A stretch of DNA of 27,184 bases from DATHYU01 sp033722675 (GCA_033722675.1 JAWVYO010000028.1:1-27184); one strand, 5' to 3'. Shown: positions 1 to 9,000, counted from the stretch's first letter. The notes: generated from the letters alone by a model not told the origin. Numbers and translations: made by a program.

Positions 1-1209
1 CGTCCCTACGACCCCGAACGCGACTTCGACGCCGTCGTCCGAACGTGGCGGGAGATCGGCTGGATCGACACGAGCGACGACCAGCGCGCCTCGCTGGGTC
101 ACTTTCTCGAGGTCGGGCACTCGGCGGTGGGCGTCGTGGACGGTGACGCCGAGTGTCTCGTCCACTGGACGCCGGGAACGCTCCGCCACACCGACACCGA
201 CCTGCCGTTGTGCGGCCTCACGGCCGTGACGACGAGCCGGGTGGCCCGCAAGCTCGGCCTGGCGACGGCACTGACGGCCCGGGCGCTCGTCGAGGGGATC
301 GACGCGGGCGCCGCAGTGGCGGTGCTCGGCATGTTCGAGCAGGGGTTCTACGACCGGTTCGGCTTCGGGACCGGTCCGTACGAGCATCGGGTCCGGTTCG
401 ATCCCCGGTCCCTCGACGTCGACATGCTCTACCGGCCACCCGTCCGGGTGACCCCCGACGACTGGGAGGACGTCCATGCGGCCCTCCTCCGTCGGCACCG
501 CGACCACGGGTCGCTCACGCTCGACCCGCCGGGGATCGCCCGGGCCGAGCTCGGGTGGATCGAGAACCCCTTCGGCCTCGGGTACCGCGACGAGTCCGGC
601 GAGTTGACCCACTTCGTGATGGGGCCCGCCAAGGGCGAGCACGGTCCGTACCGGATCTGGCACCTCGCCTACCGTGACACGGCCCAGCTGCTCGAACTGC
701 TGCGCATGCTGCGGGAACTGGGCGACCAGGTGGCGTCGATCGACATGATGGAGCCGCCCGAGATCCAGCTGCAGGACCTGGTGCGACAGCCGATTCGTCG
801 CCGGATCATGTCGGCGAAGTCGGAGCACGAGCTCACCACGACCTCCCTGGCGTTCTGGCAGCTCCGCATCCTGGATCTCGAGGCCTGCGTGGCGGCCCAC
901 CGCTGGCGGGGCCCCGAGGTCGTCTTCGACCTCACCCTCGACGATCCGCTCGGCGGCCTCGTCGACGGCGCCGGCATCGCCGGGGATTACACGGTGACCG
1001 TCGCCGACCCGGCCACGGTCGAGCCCGGTCACCGCGGCGACGTTCCTCGGCTTCGGGCGTCGGTGAACGCCTTCTCGCGGCTGTGGTTCGGGGTGCGGTC
1101 CGCGAGCGCCCTGGCCGTCACCGACGACGTCGCGGCACCCGCGGACCTGCTGGCGGCCCTCGACGAGTCCCTGCGGCTGCCGCCGCCGAGACTCGGATGG
1201 TTCATCTAG
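1..1209 (+). CDS. Eis-like GNAT N-acetyltransferase with C-terminal SCP2-like domain (5'-truncated by window edge)
   Basis: The reading frame is open from base 1 (RPYDPERDFDAVVRTW...) with no start visible, so the gene begins before the window. The GTG at 127 lies inside conserved sequence and is not the start. At least 402 residues are present. The first part is GNAT-like, with an acetyl-CoA-loop-like stretch VARKLGLATALTARAL encoded near 238-285. The last ~100 residues (FDLTLDDPLGG..., then LRASVNAFSRLWFGVRSA) resemble the sterol-carrier-type domain that ends Eis-family proteins. Members acetylate amines; mycobacterial Eis acetylates aminoglycosides and protein lysines. The substrate cannot be read from sequence. 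The stop overlaps the end of the opposite-strand gene at 1202-1420 by eight bases. Confidence 0.75.
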   Translation, partial: RPYDPERDFDAVVRTWREIGWIDTSDDQRASLGHFLEVGHSAVGVVDGDAECLVHWTPGTLRHTDTDLPLCGLTAVTTSRVARKLGLATALTARALVEGIDAGAAVAVLGMFEQGFYDRFGFGTGPYEHRVRFDPRSLDVDMLYRPPVRVTPDDWEDVHAALLRRHRDHGSLTLDPPGIARAELGWIENPFGLGYRDESGELTHFVMGPAKGEHGPYRIWHLAYRDTAQLLELLRMLRELGDQVASIDMMEPPEIQLQDLVRQPIRRRIMSAKSEHELTTTSLAFWQLRILDLEACVAAHRWRGPEVVFDLTLDDPLGGLVDGAGIAGDYTVTVADPATVEPGHRGDVPRLRASVNAFSRLWFGVRSASALAVTDDVAAPADLLAALDESLRLPPPRLGWFI

Positions 1210-1420
1210 CGAACCGGAACCCGACCGCGGCGCCGGCGAGGGCGCCGGCGGGGATCAGCACGACCTTCGTCATCGCCGCCGCGGCCAGGTCGCCGAAGCC
1301 GTTGTCGGGCGACAGCGCGATCCAGAGGAGGCCGACGAGCAGCGCAAAGCCGGCGCCCGAGAGCGCGCCGACGAGGATCCCGAGGATCCGGCGGTGGGTG
1401 GGGATGGCGGAGGTGGACAT
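1202..1420 (-). CDS. small two-helix membrane protein, unknown function
   Basis: A 72-residue protein starting MSTSAIPTHRRILG. Two hydrophobic stretches, about residues 12-36 (ILGILVGALSGAGFALLVGL) and 48-68 (AAMTKVVLIPAGALAGAAVG), with a positively charged N-terminus and a short loop, suggest two transmembrane helices. Glycine/alanine small-residue patterns in both helices would suit tight packing. It converges on the acetyltransferase gene and overlaps its end by eight bases. No TANNNT -10 box lies directly before the ATG; GAAAG at about -12 is only a weak ribosome-binding site. No family is recognised. A real gene is likely because of the clean membrane topology and because it fills an otherwise empty interval. 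Confidence 0.6.
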   Translation of the reverse strand: MSTSAIPTHRRILGILVGALSGAGFALLVGLLWIALSPDNGFGDLAAAAMTKVVLIPAGALAGAAVGFRFAR

Positions 1421-1514
1421 GTCGCTCGCTTTCGGGGACGTCGGCGCCCTGCCGACCGTCGCGTCGCTTCGACGCCGGCCCCCGGCCGCCGGTTCCCGGA
1501 CCCGGCGGGCGGGG

Positions 1515-1520
1515 TAGCCT
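1515..1520 (+). promoter_or_regulatory. -10 box TAGCCT of the S9 peptidase gene (leaderless-type)
   Basis: TAGCCT lies nine bases before the ATG at 1530. No Shine-Dalgarno sequence is seen, so transcription probably starts at or just before the start codon. Confidence 0.5.
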
Positions 1521-1529
1521 CACCGGGCC

Positions 1530-3464
1530 ATGCGTCCCGACGACCTCGACCGTTTCGCCACCCCGTCCGACCCCCGGATGCACCCCGGCGGCCGCCGTGT
1601 GGCCTTCGTGGTGTCGCGGATGAACCTCGACGAGGACCGCTACGACCGGTCCATCTGGCTCTGGGACGGTGAGGCGGCCCGGCCCTTCACCCACGGTCCC
1701 GGCGACACCCGCCCCCGGTGGTCGCCCGACGGGACCCGGCTCGCCTTCCTGCGGACCGGGACGGAGGACGGGGCGGTGCCCCAGGTCGCCGTCATGCCGG
1801 TGTCGGGGGGCGAGGCGACGGTCCTCACCGACTTCCCCCTCGGCGCCCGCGAGGCGGAGTGGTCGCCCGACGGGACGCGCCTCGCGGCCGTCGGCGCGTC
1901 GTGGACGGACGACTGGGCCGACCTCGACGACGCCGAGCGGGCGCGCCGTCCCCGGCGCATCCGCCGCTTCGGGTACCGCTGGGACGACGTCGGCGCCCTC
2001 TTCGACAAACGGACCGACGTCTATCTCGTCGACCCCGACGGCCACGCCGACCCGGAGGCACTCACCGGCGGCGACGTCCACGACGGAGGGGTCGCCTGGC
2101 GGCCAGACGGGCGGGCGGTCGGGTTCCTGAGCGCCCGCCACGAGCGGCGGTACCTCGACGGTGCCACCCAGGCCTGGGAGGTGCCCGTCGACGGGGGCGA
2201 GCCGATCGCGCTCGTCGAGCCCGGGTGGTGGGGGTCGCTCTCCTACGCCCCCGACGGGGTGCCCCACCTCCTCGGCATCCCCGATCCCGACGCCTACCCG
2301 GCGATCAGCCGCGTGTGGCGCCTCGGCCCCGACGGTCCGGTGGAGATCGCATCCGACGTCGACCGCAGCTTCGTCGCGCCCGCGCCGCCCATCGCCCCCG
2401 CCGGCCCGCAGTGGGTGGGCGACGACCGGTTCGTGTCGGTGCTCGAGGACCGGGGACGGGTCCGGGTGGTCGGCGTCACGATCGACGGCGAGGTGACGGA
2501 CCTCGTCGGCGGCGACCGCGTCGTCACGGGGGCCTCACCGAACGTCGACGGCAGCGTCATCGCCTTCGTCGCCTCCACGCCCACCGATCCCGGCGAGCTG
2601 TACGTGTGGGAGGACGGGACCGAGCGGGTGGTGACCGACATCAACGCGACGTTCCGCCGGGAGGTCCCGCTCGTCGCCCCGGAGCCCTTCACCGTGACCT
2701 CCGACGGCGTCGAGATCGACGCCTGGGCCGTGCTCCCCGACGGCGACGACCGGGTCCCGCTCCTCCTCAACATCCACGGGGGCCCGGCGACGCAGTTCGG
2801 GTACGGCTTCTTCGACGAGTTCCAGGTGTACGCGGCCGCCGGGTACGGAGTGATCGCCTGCAACCCCCGGGGCTCCAGCGGCCGCGGCCTCGAGTTCGTG
2901 CGCGCGCCGGTGGGCCGGTGGCACGAGGAGCGTCCGCCGGACCTGCGTGACGTCCAGGCGGTCGTCGACGCGGCCCTCGACCGGTTCGACCGGCTCGACG
3001 ACGACCGGCTCGGCATCATGGGGGGCTCCTACGGCGGGTTCCTCACCGTGAAGATCCTCGGCGTCGACGACCGCTGGGCCAGCGCCGTGCCGGAACGGGG
3101 CCTCTACACCTTCATGTCCTTCGCCGGTACGTCCGACATCGCCCACACCTTCCCGAGGCGCTACCTGGGGGACTGGTCCTACGACGACTGGACGATCCTC
3201 TGGGAGTCCAGTCCGCTGTCGCGGGCGCATCGGATCGACACGCCCTGTCTGATCGTGCATTCGGAGGGCGACTGGCGGTGCCCGATCGAGCAGGCCGAGC
3301 AGTTGCATTCGGTGCTCGTCGCCAACGGCGTCGAGGCCGAGATGCTCCGGTTCCCGGGGGCCTCGCACGAGCTGTCCCGCTCCGGCAAGCCCACCTGGCG
3401 GAAGGAGCGATTCGAGGCGATCCTCGACTGGCACGGACGTCATCTCGCGGATGTGACAACATAG
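1530..3464 (+). CDS. S9-family (prolyl oligopeptidase-type) serine peptidase
   Basis: This 644-residue protein has the two-part S9 architecture. Residues ~1-380 carry TolB/PD40-like beta-propeller repeats (PRWSPDGTRLAFL, AEWSPDGTRLAAV, VAWRPDGRAVGFL). Residues ~400-644 are an alpha/beta hydrolase. The expected triad is visible: Ser500 in GGSYGGF, Asp581 in HSEGDWRCP and His613 in GASHELSRSG; HGGPATQFG supplies the oxyanion region. There is no signal peptide, so it is probably a cytoplasmic acylaminoacyl- or dipeptidyl-peptidase-like enzyme that trims short peptides. Length is typical for the family. The ATG at 1530 follows a -10 box. Its TAG stop is six bases before ilvE. Exact peptide preference cannot be told. 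Confidence 0.93.
   Translation: MRPDDLDRFATPSDPRMHPGGRRVAFVVSRMNLDEDRYDRSIWLWDGEAARPFTHGPGDTRPRWSPDGTRLAFLRTGTEDGAVPQVAVMPVSGGEATVLTDFPLGAREAEWSPDGTRLAAVGASWTDDWADLDDAERARRPRRIRRFGYRWDDVGALFDKRTDVYLVDPDGHADPEALTGGDVHDGGVAWRPDGRAVGFLSARHERRYLDGATQAWEVPVDGGEPIALVEPGWWGSLSYAPDGVPHLLGIPDPDAYPAISRVWRLGPDGPVEIASDVDRSFVAPAPPIAPAGPQWVGDDRFVSVLEDRGRVRVVGVTIDGEVTDLVGGDRVVTGASPNVDGSVIAFVASTPTDPGELYVWEDGTERVVTDINATFRREVPLVAPEPFTVTSDGVEIDAWAVLPDGDDRVPLLLNIHGGPATQFGYGFFDEFQVYAAAGYGVIACNPRGSSGRGLEFVRAPVGRWHEERPPDLRDVQAVVDAALDRFDRLDDDRLGIMGGSYGGFLTVKILGVDDRWASAVPERGLYTFMSFAGTSDIAHTFPRRYLGDWSYDDWTILWESSPLSRAHRIDTPCLIVHSEGDWRCPIEQAEQLHSVLVANGVEAEMLRFPGASHELSRSGKPTWRKERFEAILDWHGRHLADVTT
3457..3462 (+). promoter_or_regulatory. 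possible -10 box CAACAT before ilvE
   Basis: CAACAT fits the looser NANNNT form and lies eight bases before the ilvE ATG, inside the end of the peptidase gene. It is weaker than the other boxes; ilvE may instead be read from the peptidase transcript. Confidence 0.25.
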
Positions 3465-3470
3465 GGCGCC

Positions 3471-4385
3471 ATGGAACCGGTCACCTACATCTGGATGGAC
3501 GGTGAGCTCGTCCCCTGGGACGACGCCAACGTCCACGTCCTCGCCCACGGACTGCACTACGGCACGGGCGTCTTCGAGGGGATCCGCGCCTACGAGGCGA
3601 AGGGCGGCACCGCCGTGTTCCGCCTCACCGAGCACATGGAGCGCCTCGTCGCCTCCGCGAAGTCCTACCGGATCCCCCTCGAATGGACCGCCGACGAGCT
3701 GTCGAAGGCCGCGCTGGAACTGCTGCGCGTCAACGAGCTGTCCGCCGGCTACGTACGCCCCCTCGTGTTCTACGGCACGGGGTCGATGGGCCTCAACCCC
3801 GCCGGGGCCGAGGTGAAGACGATCATGGCGTGCTGGGCGTGGGGCGCCTACCTCGGCGAGGAGGGTCTCGAACGCGGGATCCGCGTGGCCACCTCGTCGT
3901 GGCGCCGTATCGACCACGCCAGCCTGATCCCCAACGCCAAGGGGACCGGGGGCTACCTCAACAGCGTGCTGGCGAAGCAGGAGGCGTTGGCGGGCGGATA
4001 CGACGAGGCGCTCATGCTCAACGCGGCGGGGTACGTCGCCGAGGGCAGCGGGGAGAACCTCTTCCTCGTCAAGAACGGCGTGGTGAGCACGCCGCCGTGG
4101 CTGGCCGGATCGCTCGACGGGATCACCCGTGGCACCGTCATCGAACTGCTCACCGACGACGGGATCGAGGTCGTCGAGACCGATCTCGTCCGTTCCGACT
4201 GCTTCCACGCGGATGAGGCCTTCTTCACGGGCACGGCCGCCGAGGTGACGCCGATCCGCGAGATCGACGACCGCCCCGTGGGGACCGGCGAGCCGGGACC
4301 GGTGACGAGGCGCGCCCAGGATCTCTTCGCCCGGGCGGTCCGCGGCGAACTCCCCGACTACGACCACTGGCTGGAGTACGTCTGA
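3471..4385 (+). CDS. ilvE: branched-chain amino acid aminotransferase (PLP fold type IV)
   Basis: A 304-residue class IV aminotransferase. It moves the amino group between glutamate and the 2-oxo acids of leucine, isoleucine and valine in the cytoplasm. Typical blocks are present: HGLHYGTGVFEGIRAYE near the start, the PLP-binding Lys157 in PNAKGTGGYLNS, EGSGENLFLVKNG for phosphate binding, and DEAFFTGTAAEVTPI near the C-terminus. The length matches short bacterial IlvE (~300). It leads a close run: two bases separate it from the next gene at 4388, and later genes overlap or nearly touch. D-amino-acid transaminase and aminodeoxychorismate lyase share the fold, but the FEGIRAYE and FTGTAAEV blocks favour IlvE. 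Confidence 0.93.
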   Translation: MEPVTYIWMDGELVPWDDANVHVLAHGLHYGTGVFEGIRAYEAKGGTAVFRLTEHMERLVASAKSYRIPLEWTADELSKAALELLRVNELSAGYVRPLVFYGTGSMGLNPAGAEVKTIMACWAWGAYLGEEGLERGIRVATSSWRRIDHASLIPNAKGTGGYLNSVLAKQEALAGGYDEALMLNAAGYVAEGSGENLFLVKNGVVSTPPWLAGSLDGITRGTVIELLTDDGIEVVETDLVRSDCFHADEAFFTGTAAEVTPIREIDDRPVGTGEPGPVTRRAQDLFARAVRGELPDYDHWLEYV

Positions 4386-4387
4386 CG

Positions 4388-4891
4388 ATGGGCCAGCAAC
4401 CGAACATCGAACTCGGCCTCGCCGACCTCCCGAGACCCACGCCCCACCCCGGTGCGCCGCGGCGGTGGAAGCCGAAGCGGCCCGGCGAACTCGGCGGGCC
4501 CGACGAGGTCCCCTGGGGCGGCGCGTTCGGCACGATCGGCCCCGACACCGGCTACGCACTGAAGCTGCTCGCCCAGCGGGACATCCCCGTGGGGCCCGAC
4601 GAGAACCACCACAACGTCGAGGTCGCCCTCGCCACCCTCATGGGCGCCCGCGCCTCGCACTACGGACGAGCGCCGGTCATCGAGGACGCCGAGGTCGCCG
4701 AGGTCCTCCTCGGCCTCGGCCGGGGGGACGCCGCCACCGACGAACGCCGCCGGACCATGACGGCGAACATCGGCCACGACCGCGCCAAGCGGCGCGCCCT
4801 CGTCGCCGCCGTGGACCGCGACGACCTCGCCGCCGACCCGGCGGACCTGCGTCGCCGCGCCGAGGCGGGCGAACGATTCATCGACTCGTGA
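4388..4891 (+). CDS. conserved-looking hypothetical protein in the ilvE-gltX run
   Basis: A 167-residue soluble protein with no family I recognise. It opens MGQQPNIELGLADLPRPTP, continues with a proline/arginine-rich stretch to about residue 40, then GGAFGTIGPDTGYALKLL, a His pair (ENHHNVEVAL, about residues 74-82) and an alanine-rich helical C-terminus with several acidic/basic runs. It starts two bases after ilvE and its TGA overlaps the GTG of the thioesterase in a GTGA, so it is translated with these genes. The Gly-rich segment and His pair are the best candidates for functional residues. No membrane segment or signal peptide is seen. Confidence 0.75.
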   Translation: MGQQPNIELGLADLPRPTPHPGAPRRWKPKRPGELGGPDEVPWGGAFGTIGPDTGYALKLLAQRDIPVGPDENHHNVEVALATLMGARASHYGRAPVIEDAEVAEVLLGLGRGDAATDERRRTMTANIGHDRAKRRALVAAVDRDDLAADPADLRRRAEAGERFIDS

Positions 4892-5427
4892 CGTCGTCGC
4901 TCCGATCCGTCACGGGGACGGTCGTCCCGCTGCCCGGCGGCGCCCGGATCCCGCCGTACCACATGCCCTGGTGCTTCGGGTGCGGGCCCGAGAACGACCA
5001 GGGCCTCGGGTTGTCGGCTCGCATCGAGGGCGACAAGATCGTCGCCGACCTCCGCTTCGCCCCCCGGTTCCAGGGCGGACCCGGTCTCGTCCACGGCGGT
5101 GCCATCTCGGCCTTCTTCGACGACCTGATGGGGTTCGTCCCCGTCGCCCATCACGCGCCCGCCGTCACCGGCCGCATCGAGATCGATTTCCGCAAACCCA
5201 TCCCCCTCGGCATGACGCTGCGGGGCGAGGCGTGGCTCGCCGCCCGCGACGGTCGCAAGCTGCACGCCGAGGCCATCGGCGCGGACCAGGAGGGGGTCGT
5301 CCACGTCGAGGCCCGCGCCCTGTTCCTCGGGGTCGGTGTCGAGCACCTGCTCCAGGCGTTCGGCGACATGCCCGCCGAGCAGCGCGAACGCCTCTCCTCC
5401 TTCCGGTCCGACGAGTACTACCCGTGA
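4888..5427 (+). CDS. hotdog-fold thioesterase, PaaI/YbgC-like
   Basis: I place the start at GTG 4888, which overlaps the upstream stop as GTGA; the frame stays open further upstream but only as an antisense-like arginine-rich tail. The 179-residue product has the single-hotdog layout: MPWCFGCGPENDQGLGL, then the helix-capping LVHGGAISAFFDDLMG (about residues 69-84), then beta strands GRIEIDFRKPIPLGMTLRGE. The HGG motif is typical of PaaI-like acyl-CoA thioesterases, where a nearby Asp acts in catalysis; Asp81 or Asp82 could serve. It probably hydrolyses an acyl-CoA in the cytoplasm. The CFGC motif appears in many actinobacterial relatives. The acyl group is unknown. ATG at 4963 is a less likely alternative start. 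Confidence 0.85.
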   Translation: MTSSLRSVTGTVVPLPGGARIPPYHMPWCFGCGPENDQGLGLSARIEGDKIVADLRFAPRFQGGPGLVHGGAISAFFDDLMGFVPVAHHAPAVTGRIEIDFRKPIPLGMTLRGEAWLAARDGRKLHAEAIGADQEGVVHVEARALFLGVGVEHLLQAFGDMPAEQRERLSSFRSDEYYP

Positions 5428-5434
5428 GGTCCCG

Positions 5435-6195
5435 ATGAAGATCGTCCGTGTCGCGCTCGCCGACGACGAGATCGCCTACGGGGCGGTCGAACCGGAGGGC
5501 ATCCGCGTCCACCGGGGCACCCCCTTCGTGGCCTGGGAACCCACCGAGACCCTCATCCCCTTCGCCGAGGCGCACCTCCTGGCGCCCGTGTTCCCGACGA
5601 AGGTGGTGTGCGTCGGACGCAACTACGTCGACCACGCAGCCGAGATGGGCGCCGACGTGCCCGACGAACCACTCATCTTCCTGAAGCCGTCGACGTCGGT
5701 GATCGGGCCAGGCGCCCCCATCGTGCTCCCCCCGGACACCGACGAGGTCCACCACGAGGCGGAGCTCGCCATCGTCGTCGGCACGGTGGCGCGCAACGTC
5801 GCAGCCGAAGACGCCGGCGCCCACATCCTCGGCTACACGGTGGGCAACGACGTGACCGCGCGCGACATCCAGCGCCGGGAGCAGCGCTTCACCCGGGCCA
5901 AGGGCTTCGACACCTTCTGCCCCCTCGGGCCGGCGATCGAGACCGAGATCGACCCGCTCGAAGGCCTGTCCATCCGCTGTCACGTCGACGGCGAACTCCG
6001 TCAGGAGGGCACGACCACCGACATGGTCTTCGGTGTCGCCGAGATCCTCGCCTTCGTCAGCCGGGTCATGACGCTGCTCCCGGGCGACGTGATCCTCACC
6101 GGCACGCCCGACGGCGTCGGGCCCCTGCTGCCCGGCGACGTGGTCGAGGTGGAGATCGAACGGATCGGCAGCCTTCGCAACCCGGTGGTGGCGCG

Positions 6196-6199
<4 letters not shown>
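5435..6199 (+). CDS. fumarylacetoacetate hydrolase (FAH) family protein
   Basis: I choose ATG 5435, seven bases after the previous stop, with GAGG at 5426-5429 as a plausible ribosome-binding site. The product has 254 residues, the usual size for single-domain FAH proteins. KVVCVGRNYVDHAAEMG and EPLIFLKPSTSVIGPG open the catalytic domain; HHEAELAIVVG supplies the two metal-binding glutamates; GYTVGNDVTARDIQ, KGFDTFCPLGP and the late GDVILTGTPDGVGPLLPGD are all family blocks. Members cleave C-C bonds or decarboxylate 2-oxo/diketo acids such as acylpyruvates or oxaloacetate in aromatic degradation or metabolite repair. The exact substrate is not evident. Its TGA overlaps the gltX ATG (ATGA at 6196-6199), so the two are translationally coupled. 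Confidence 0.92.
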
Positions 6200-7644
<1,445 letters not shown>

Positions 7645-7653
7645 GACGGAGAG

Positions 7654-7682
7654 TTGCCTAGGGCGCGCGCCGTTCGTATCCT
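7654..7682 (+). promoter_or_regulatory. sigma-70-type promoter of the tRNA-Gln/tRNA-Glu unit
   Basis: TTGCCT (7654-7659) and TATCCT (7677-7682) are separated by exactly 17 bases, and the predicted start, about seven bases on, falls three or four bases before the tRNA-Gln 5' end. It is the best two-box promoter seen in the window. Confidence 0.75.
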
Positions 7683-7692
7683 GGCGGTCCCT

Positions 7693-7764
7693 TCGGGGGT
7701 GGTGTAATTGGCAACACAGCGGGTTCTGGTCCCGTCGTTGGGGGTTCGAGTCCTCCCCCCCGAG
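7693..7764 (+). tRNA. tRNA-Gln (anticodon CUG)
   Basis: The cloverleaf is complete. Acceptor TCGGGGG (7693-7699) pairs with CCCCCGA (7757-7763). The D-stem is GTG/CAC with loop TAATTGGCAA, the anticodon stem is GCGGG/CCCGT around TTCTGGT (anticodon CTG), and the T-arm is GGGGG-TTCGAGT-CCTCC. The discriminator is G7764. The 3' CCA is not encoded and must be added. U1-A72 is usual for bacterial tRNA-Gln. It is transcribed from the promoter just upstream and probably together with tRNA-Glu. Confidence 0.95.
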
Positions 7765-7765
7765 C

Positions 7766-7789
7766 GAGACGATTGCACCGCAATCGCTC
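7766..7789 (+). other. hairpin between the two tRNAs
   Basis: CGATTGC (7770-7776) and GCAATCG (7780-7786) form a perfect 7-bp stem around ACC. Flanking GAG (7766-7768) and CTC (7787-7789) extend it with A7769 bulged. There is no T-tract, so a tRNA-precursor processing structure is more likely than a terminator. Confidence 0.6.
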
Positions 7790-7791
7790 AC

Positions 7792-7867
7792 GGCCCCGTC
7801 GTCTAGTGGCCTAGGACGCTGGCCTCTCAAGCCAGTAACGCCGGTTCGAATCCGGTCGGGGCTACCA
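7792..7867 (+). tRNA. tRNA-Glu (anticodon CUC), CCA encoded
   Basis: Acceptor GGCCCCG (7792-7798) pairs with CGGGGCT (7857-7863), giving a G-U first pair as in other actinobacterial tRNA-Glu. The D-arm is GTC-TAGTGGCCTAG-GAC, the anticodon stem is CTGGC/GCCAG around CTCTCAA (anticodon CTC at 7826-7828), and the T-arm is GCCGG-TTCGAAT-CCGGT. Discriminator A7864 is followed by an encoded CCA (7865-7867), unlike the neighbouring tRNA-Gln. Confidence 0.96.
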
Positions 7868-7877
7868 CATCTATTTC

Positions 7878-7927
7878 CCGGGCCGACTTCGGTCGGCCTG
7901 CGGCCGCCCGAACAGGCGCCGGTCGGC
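7878..7927 (+). repeat. 50-bp direct repeat, copy 1
   Basis: Identical over 50 bases to 8011-8060. It begins with GGCCGAC-TTCG-GTCGGCC (7881-7898), a 7-bp stem with a very stable UUCG tetraloop, 13 bases after the tRNA-Glu CCA. The second half is a GC-rich arm (GCGGCCGCCC...GGCGCCGGTCGGC). This copy could end the tRNA transcript although no T-tract follows. Confidence 0.85.
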
Positions 7928-7938
7928 CCTCCTCCGGA

Positions 7939-7958
7939 GGCGGGGCCCCTGCCCCGCC
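7939..7958. other. GC-rich hairpin between the repeat copies
   Basis: GGCGGGGC and GCCCCGCC form an 8-bp perfect stem around CCCT. The palindrome CCTCCGGAGG (7931-7940) overlaps its left edge. No T-tract follows. Confidence 0.55.
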
Positions 7959-8010
7959 CCGGCCGTTCTGCGCGGTGCGGGTCGTGGGGCCGGTGCGGTG
8001 GGGGTGTGTT

Positions 8011-8060
8011 CCGGGCCGACTTCGGTCGGCCTGCGGCCGCCCGAACAGGCGCCGGTCGGC
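8011..8060 (+). repeat. 50-bp direct repeat, copy 2
   Basis: Exact second copy, 133 bases after the first, with the same UUCG hairpin at 8014-8031. A further UUCG-looped, imperfect stem (CTCC...GGAG, about 8062-8079) follows. The alpha/beta hydrolase promoter begins about 40 bases downstream. Confidence 0.85.
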
Positions 8061-8098
8061 GCCTCCCCTTCGGGCGGAGCCCGTCCCTCCCCCGCACC

Positions 8099-8104
8099 TA
8101 CACT
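8099..8104 (+). promoter_or_regulatory. -10 box TACACT of the alpha/beta hydrolase gene (leaderless-type)
   Basis: TACACT lies six bases before the ATG at 8111, with no ribosome-binding site in between. Confidence 0.6.
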
Positions 8105-8110
8105 CGCTCG

Positions 8111-8971
8111 ATGCCGACGGAGCGCCGGATCGTCACCGACGACCGGGTGGAGCTGTGGGTGCGCGAGGCCGGCGACCCGGAGGATCCGACGGTGCTGTGC
8201 TGCCACGGTGGACCGGGAATCGGCGACTACCTCGACGGGCTCGAGCGGCTCCTCCTCCCCGGCGTCCGGGTGGTTCGCTGGGACCAGCGGGGCTCCGGGC
8301 GGTCCGGCCCGAGCGGACCGTTCACGATCGAACGGTTTCTCGCCGACCTGGCGGCCGTGCGCGCCGCGTGTGCCCCGGGCCCGTTCGTGCTGCTCGGGCA
8401 CTCCTGGGGCGCCGATCTGGCCCTTCGGTACGCCGAACGCGCCCCCGAGGGGTTGGAAGGCCTCGTCTACGTCGATGGCACCGGGCTCGAGTGGCGCCGG
8501 TACGAGGCGGACCACCACCGGGCGAAGGCGGCGCGGCTGGGCTCCGAACGGGGGGCGCGGTTCCAGCGACTGCGCGCCCGCGAGCGGACGGCCCGCGAGG
8601 ACGTCGAATATCTGCGACTCCAGATCGCGAGCGACCTGCACGACCCCGGCGACACCGATCTGGTCGAAGCGCAGCTGGAGCGCGACCTCCGGCATCCGAT
8701 GAGCGGCGACGCGAACGCGGGGATCAACGCCCAGAGCTTCGCCGAAGACCACGACGACCGCCGGGCGCGGGTCCGCGCGGTGCCGTGTCCGGTGCTCGTG
8801 ATCCACGGCGCATCCGACCCGCGCCCCGTCGAGGCGCTCGACTCGCTCCTGGCGGAACTCGACGAGACGGAGCTCCTCGTCGTCGAGGGGGCCGGGCACA
8901 CGCCCTGGCTCGAGCGACCCGAGGTGGTCGTCTCCGCCGTTCGCGAGTTCGTCGCCGCCCGGCTCGGGTGA
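8111..8971 (+). CDS. alpha/beta hydrolase, proline-iminopeptidase-like
   Basis: ATG 8111 is chosen because a -10 box sits six bases upstream and because an in-frame extension to 8006 would run through repeat DNA. The 286-residue product shows the oxyanion HGGPG (32-36), WDQRGSGRS (57-65), nucleophile Ser98 in GHSWGAD, an acid in HGASDPR and the catalytic His in EGAGHTPW. HGGPG and DQRGSGRS are typical of proline iminopeptidases (S33), which remove N-terminal proline, but esterases and epoxide hydrolases share parts of this pattern. The helical cap is about residues 130-220. No signal peptide is seen. The FIST gene follows after 29 bases with its own -10 box. Confidence 0.88.
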   Translation: MPTERRIVTDDRVELWVREAGDPEDPTVLCCHGGPGIGDYLDGLERLLLPGVRVVRWDQRGSGRSGPSGPFTIERFLADLAAVRAACAPGPFVLLGHSWGADLALRYAERAPEGLEGLVYVDGTGLEWRRYEADHHRAKAARLGSERGARFQRLRARERTAREDVEYLRLQIASDLHDPGDTDLVEAQLERDLRHPMSGDANAGINAQSFAEDHDDRRARVRAVPCPVLVIHGASDPRPVEALDSLLAELDETELLVVEGAGHTPWLERPEVVVSAVREFVAARLG

Positions 8972-8987
8972 GCGGGGGTGACGGGCG

Positions 8988-8993
8988 TACCAT
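8988..8993 (+). promoter_or_regulatory. -10 box TACCAT of the FIST gene (leaderless-type)
   Basis: TACCAT lies seven bases before ATG 9001 in the 29-base gap after the hydrolase gene. Confidence 0.55.
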
Positions 8994-9000
8994 CGATGCG

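Noticed and set aside
2535..4559. Long minus-strand open frame opposite the peptidase and ilvE
   Set aside because: Conserved catalytic motifs on the plus strand prove that strand codes; the antisense product has no family features.
4465..4887. Upstream extension of the thioesterase frame
   Set aside because: This part is an Arg-rich shadow of the gene at 4388-4891; the overlapping GTG at 4888 is the natural coupled start.
7878..8060. CRISPR array
   Set aside because: Only two copies exist, the 83-base spacer is itself hairpin-rich and no cas gene is present.
7975..9000. Upstream extension of the FIST frame through the alpha/beta hydrolase gene
   Set aside because: It would be an out-of-frame shadow of the hydrolase and includes the repeat region. 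ATG 9001 has a -10 box and starts the FIST homology.
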